A stretch of DNA of 64,000 nucleotides from Actinomycetota bacterium (GTDB lineage: Bacteria > Actinomycetota > Acidimicrobiia > Acidimicrobiales > Ilumatobacteraceae), in the NCBI GenBank assembly GCA_016870775.1, contig VGAK01000005.1, forward strand, positions 28,586 to 92,585, written 5' to 3'. The notes beneath the pieces are model-generated. The model was given only the letters and a program-made list of their open reading frames with translations, did no database searches and was not told the DNA's origin. Made by a program: the position numbers and the translations under genes. Shown here one piece after another: positions 59,487 to 64,000 of this stretch. Within the stretch, counting starts at the first letter, position 1, and each line of letters opens with the position of its first letter.

Positions 59487-59497
59487 GAACGAGCCGT

Positions 59498-59531
59498 CGG
59501 CGCACCGGCCCCCGACGGGCCCGGTGCGCCG
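59498..59531 (+). terminator. hairpin after rpoC, probable terminator
   Basis: CGGCGCACCGG (59498-59508) pairs exactly with CCGGTGCGCCG (59521-59531) around a C/G-rich loop, starting 11 bases after the rpoC stop. No T run follows. Position and strength suggest the end of the rpoBC message, or a partial terminator. Confidence 0.55.
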
Positions 59532-59573
59532 TCACAATTCCGGAACGCGCCCGTGTCCACCGTGATCGACGGG

Positions 59574-59603
59574 TTGCCACAGGGGAAGGCTCACCCGTAG
59601 CCT
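59574..59603 (+). promoter_or_regulatory. probable promoter for rpsL-rpsG-fusA-tuf (TTGCCA-N18-TAGCCT)
   Basis: TTGCCA at 59574-59579 and TAGCCT at 59598-59603 are 18 bases apart, close to the -35/-10 pair proposed upstream of rpoB (TTGCCC-N18-TAGTCT). A leader of about 75 bases then leads to rpsL. The similarity between the two ribosome/polymerase promoters strengthens both calls. Confidence 0.5.
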
Positions 59604-59685
59604 CGGAGGGTCTTGACGGCCATGTCGCGGTCCCGTTGCGGGGTCGTTCCGGCCGGCGAAAACGATCATCACGAGAGGTATGTGC

Positions 59686-60057
59686 GTGCCCACAATCCAG
59701 CAGTTGATCCGGCAGGGTCGCAGCACGAAGGCGTCGAAGACCAAGACGCCGGCCCTGAAGGGATCGCCGCAGCGCCGCGGCGTGTGCACCCGCGTCTTCA
59801 CCCAGACCCCGAAGAAGCCGAACTCCGCGCTGCGCAAGGTCGCGCGCGTGCGCCTCACCAGCGGCGCCGAGGTGACGGCCTACATCCCCGGTGAGGGCCA
59901 CAACCTGCAGGAGCACTCGATCGTGCTCGTGCGCGGGGGTCGCGTGCGCGACCTCCCGGGCGTGCGCTACAAGATCATCCGCGGCGCGCTCGACGCGGCC
60001 GGCGTGAAGAACCGCAAGCAGGCGCGCAGCCGTTACGGCGCGAAGCGCGAGAAGTAA
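59686..60057 (+). CDS. rpsL: 30S ribosomal protein S12
   Basis: S12 sits at the decoding centre. I start at GTG 59686 ([12 protein letters not shown]), because the GAGAGG at 59673-59678 is seven bases away and the family starts with MPTIQQL. The ATG at 59680 would leave no spacing. This gives 123 aa. The streptomycin-site stretches are [15 protein letters not shown] and the later [14 protein letters not shown], with the wild-type lysine in PKKPN. Confidence 0.97.
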   Translation: MPTIQQLIRQGRSTKASKTKTPALKGSPQRRGVCTRVFTQTPKKPNSALRKVARVRLTSGAEVTAYIPGEGHNLQEHSIVLVRGGRVRDLPGVRYKIIRGALDAAGVKNRKQARSRYGAKREK

Positions 60058-60076
60058 GAGCAGGGAGCAGCCAGAG

Positions 60077-60547
60077 ATGCCGCGCAAGGGTCCAGCACCG
60101 CGACGCGAACTCGTCGCCGATCCCATTTACAGGTCGCTCCTCGTGACCCAGCTGACGAACAAGGTCATGCTCCACGGGAAGAAGAGCATCGCCGAGAAGA
60201 TCGTGTACGACGCGATGTCGATCATCGAGACCAAGACCGGCACCGAGCCCCTCTCCACGGTCAAGCGCGCGATCGAGAACATCAAGCCCCCGCTCGAGGT
60301 GCGCAGCCGTCGTGTCGGAGGCGCCACCTACCAGGTTCCCGTCGAGGTGAAACCCCGTCGCGCCTCCACATTGGCGATCCGCTGGGTCGTCGACTACGCG
60401 CGAGACCGCCGCGAGAAGACGATGGCCGAATGCCTCGCGAACGAGTTGATGGATGCCGCCAACGGTCTCGGTGCCGCGATGAAGAAGCGCGACGACATGC
60501 AGAAGATGGCCGAGTCCAACAAGGCATTCGCCCACTACCGCTGGTGA
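60077..60547 (+). CDS. rpsG: 30S ribosomal protein S7
   Basis: S7 nucleates assembly of the 30S head and in other bacteria regulates the str operon. The 156-aa product begins [20 protein letters not shown] and contains the conserved [23 protein letters not shown]. The C-terminus ([13 protein letters not shown]) is the usual one. It is 19 bases after rpsL, with AGGGAG upstream. Confidence 0.98.
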   Translation: MPRKGPAPRRELVADPIYRSLLVTQLTNKVMLHGKKSIAEKIVYDAMSIIETKTGTEPLSTVKRAIENIKPPLEVRSRRVGGATYQVPVEVKPRRASTLAIRWVVDYARDRREKTMAECLANELMDAANGLGAAMKKRDDMQKMAESNKAFAHYRW

Positions 60548-60550
60548 CCC

Positions 60551-60566
60551 CGGCCGGCTCCGGCCG
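60551..60566 (+). terminator. hairpin after rpsG
   Basis: CGGCCG (60551-60556), loop GCTC, CGGCCG (60561-60566), four bases after the rpsG stop. No T run follows. It may tune the level of fusA relative to rpsLG, or protect the upstream message. fusA starts about 85 bases later. Confidence 0.4.
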
Positions 60567-60650
60567 TCCCCCGTCGTCCCGTCGCGGACGTCGGCGCCCG
60601 CACGACAGATAGACACAAACCCCCCGACACCCAGGATCAGGTGAATCCCA

Positions 60651-62750
<2,100 letters not shown>

Positions 62751-62817
62751 CCCGGCGAAGCGGACCGAGAACATTGACAACCAACGACAGCAGAGAAACG
62801 GACTACGGAGTGACCCC

Positions 62818-64000
62818 ATGAGCAAGGCAAAGTTCGAGCGCACCAAGCCGCATGTGAACATCGGGACGATGGGTCACATCGACCATGGCAAGACGACGTT
62901 GACGGCGGCGATCTCCAAGACGTTGGCTGATCGGGGGTTGGCGGATTTCATGCCGTTCGATCAGATCGACAAGGCGCCGGAGGAGAAGGCGCGTGGTATC
63001 ACGATTTCGATCGCCCACATCGAGTACGAGACCGAGAAGCGTCATTATGCGCACGTGGACATGCCGGGTCACGCGGACTACATCAAGAACATGATCACCG
63101 GTGCGGCCCAGGTCGATGGTGCGATCCTGGTGGTGGCCGCGACCGATGGTCCGATGCCCCAGACGCGTGAGCACGTGTTGTTGGCCCGTCAGGTGGGTGT
63201 TCCCTACATCGTGGTGGCGTTGAACAAGTCGGACATGGTCGATGACGAGGAGCTCCTCGAGTTGGTCGAGATGGAGGTCCGGGATTTGTTGAACGAGTAC
63301 GAGTTCCCCGGTGATGACGCGCCCGTGGTGCGTGTGTCGGCGTTGAAGGCGTTGGAGGGTGATGCTGCGTGGCAGGACAAGGTCATGGAGTTGATGACTG
63401 CGTGCGACACGGCGATCCCGGAGCCCAAGCGCGATCTGGACAAGCCGTTCCTGATGCCGATCGAGGATGTGTTCACGATCACGGGTCGTGGGACGGTGGT
63501 GACCGGCAAGGTGGAGCAGGGCAAGGTGCACACCGGTGATGAGATCGAGATCGTGGGTCTGCGTGACACGCAGAAGACGACGTGCACGGGTGTGGAGATG
63601 TTCCGCAAGTTGCTCGATGAGGGTCAGGCGGGCGACAACATCGGTGCGTTGCTGCGTGGCACGAAGAAGGAGGAGGTGGAGCGTGGTCAGGTGCTGTGTG
63701 CGCCGGGTTCGATCACTCCCCACACCCAGTTCGAGGGTCAGGTGTATGTGTTGAAGAAGGAGGAGGGTGGTCGTCACAAGCCGTTCTTCAACAATTACCG
63801 TCCGCAGTTCTTCTTCCGCACGACGGATGTGACGGGTACGATCAATCTGCCGTCGGGGACCGAGATGGTGATGCCTGGTGACAATGTGACGATGACGGTC
63901 GAGCTCGGCAAGCCGATTGCGATGGATGAGGGTCTGCGTTTCGCGATCCGTGAGGGTGGTCGCACGGTTGGTGCTGGCCGCGTCATCAAGATCCTCAAGT
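62818..64000 (+). CDS. tuf: elongation factor Tu, copy 2 (cut at its stop codon)
   Basis: Second tuf gene in the str operon, 67 bases after fusA. It starts with ATG, whereas copy 1 starts with GTG. All 394 residues are in the window, and the stop codon is cut after its first base. The protein is the same as copy 1, including the TTG- and CGT-rich codon use. The exact match argues for ongoing gene conversion between the copies. Confidence 0.97.
   Translation, partial: MSKAKFERTKPHVNIGTMGHIDHGKTTLTAAISKTLADRGLADFMPFDQIDKAPEEKARGITISIAHIEYETEKRHYAHVDMPGHADYIKNMITGAAQVDGAILVVAATDGPMPQTREHVLLARQVGVPYIVVALNKSDMVDDEELLELVEMEVRDLLNEYEFPGDDAPVVRVSALKALEGDAAWQDKVMELMTACDTAIPEPKRDLDKPFLMPIEDVFTITGRGTVVTGKVEQGKVHTGDEIEIVGLRDTQKTTCTGVEMFRKLLDEGQAGDNIGALLRGTKKEEVERGQVLCAPGSITPHTQFEGQVYVLKKEEGGRHKPFFNNYRPQFFFRTTDVTGTINLPSGTEMVMPGDNVTMTVELGKPIAMDEGLRFAIREGGRTVGAGRVIKILK
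62819..64000 (+). repeat. direct repeat, copy 2 of 2 (tuf)
   Basis: Partner of the repeat at 46366-47547, same orientation and identical as far as I can see. The repeat may extend past the window edge by a base or two of stop codon. Confidence 0.9.

Overview
The window looks like a chromosome segment from a high-GC actinobacterium, most likely of the class Acidimicrobiia. That placement is inference from gene order and protein style: a hemACDBL cluster with a Cys-Asp-Cys HemB metal site, a b6f-like cytochrome cluster feeding into nuoA-N, NusG with an acidic N-terminus, and tuf beside tRNA genes, rpmG, secE and nusG. No rRNA gene, CRISPR array or insertion sequence was seen.

Layout. (1) 1-5437: heme/tetrapyrrole synthesis, hemA (cut by the window edge), hemC, hemD, hemB, hemL and a small exported protein. 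(2) 5546-6846, minus strand: a VOC protein in a lower-GC patch and a membrane-anchored cytochrome c. (3) 7141-27396: one tightly packed plus-strand run. It starts with an unknown membrane protein, a 2x[4Fe-4S] ferredoxin, b6-type cytochrome b, subunit IV, a Rieske protein, a two-heme cytochrome c and a second unknown membrane protein. It continues without a break into a complete 14-gene complex I operon (nuoA-N). (4) 27399-30032: an amidohydrolase of the C26 family and threonine ammonia-lyase on the minus strand, divergent from a class I glutamine amidotransferase. (5) 30193-41680: a second complex I operon with 11 subunits (no nuoE, F or G), ending in a MidA/NDUFAF7-type methyltransferase. 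(6) 41706-46030: EamA transporter, acetyl-CoA synthetase, YajQ, tRNA-Tyr and a GNAT acetyltransferase. (7) 46113-64000: the information-processing block: tRNA-Thr, tRNA-Met, tuf, rpmG, tRNA-Trp, secE, nusG, rplK, rplA, rplJ, rplL, rpoB, rpoC, rpsL, rpsG, fusA and a second tuf cut at its stop codon.

How it fits together. Heme made by region 1 can supply the cytochromes of region 3. Complex I number 1 oxidises NADH and reduces quinone, and the adjacent b6f-like complex oxidises quinol. Complex I number 2 lacks the NADH module, so its electron donor is unknown, with ferredoxin the obvious candidate. Its NuoD and NuoH lack several quinone-site and entry-channel residues that complex 1 keeps. This is the most interesting biology I see here. 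The two tuf copies are identical over about 1.18 kb and enclose rpoBC and the str genes.

Many genes outside the long operons have a TANNNT -10-like hexamer ending only about 7-10 bases before the start codon, which suggests leaderless transcripts. Two divergent gene pairs appear to share overlapping -10 elements.
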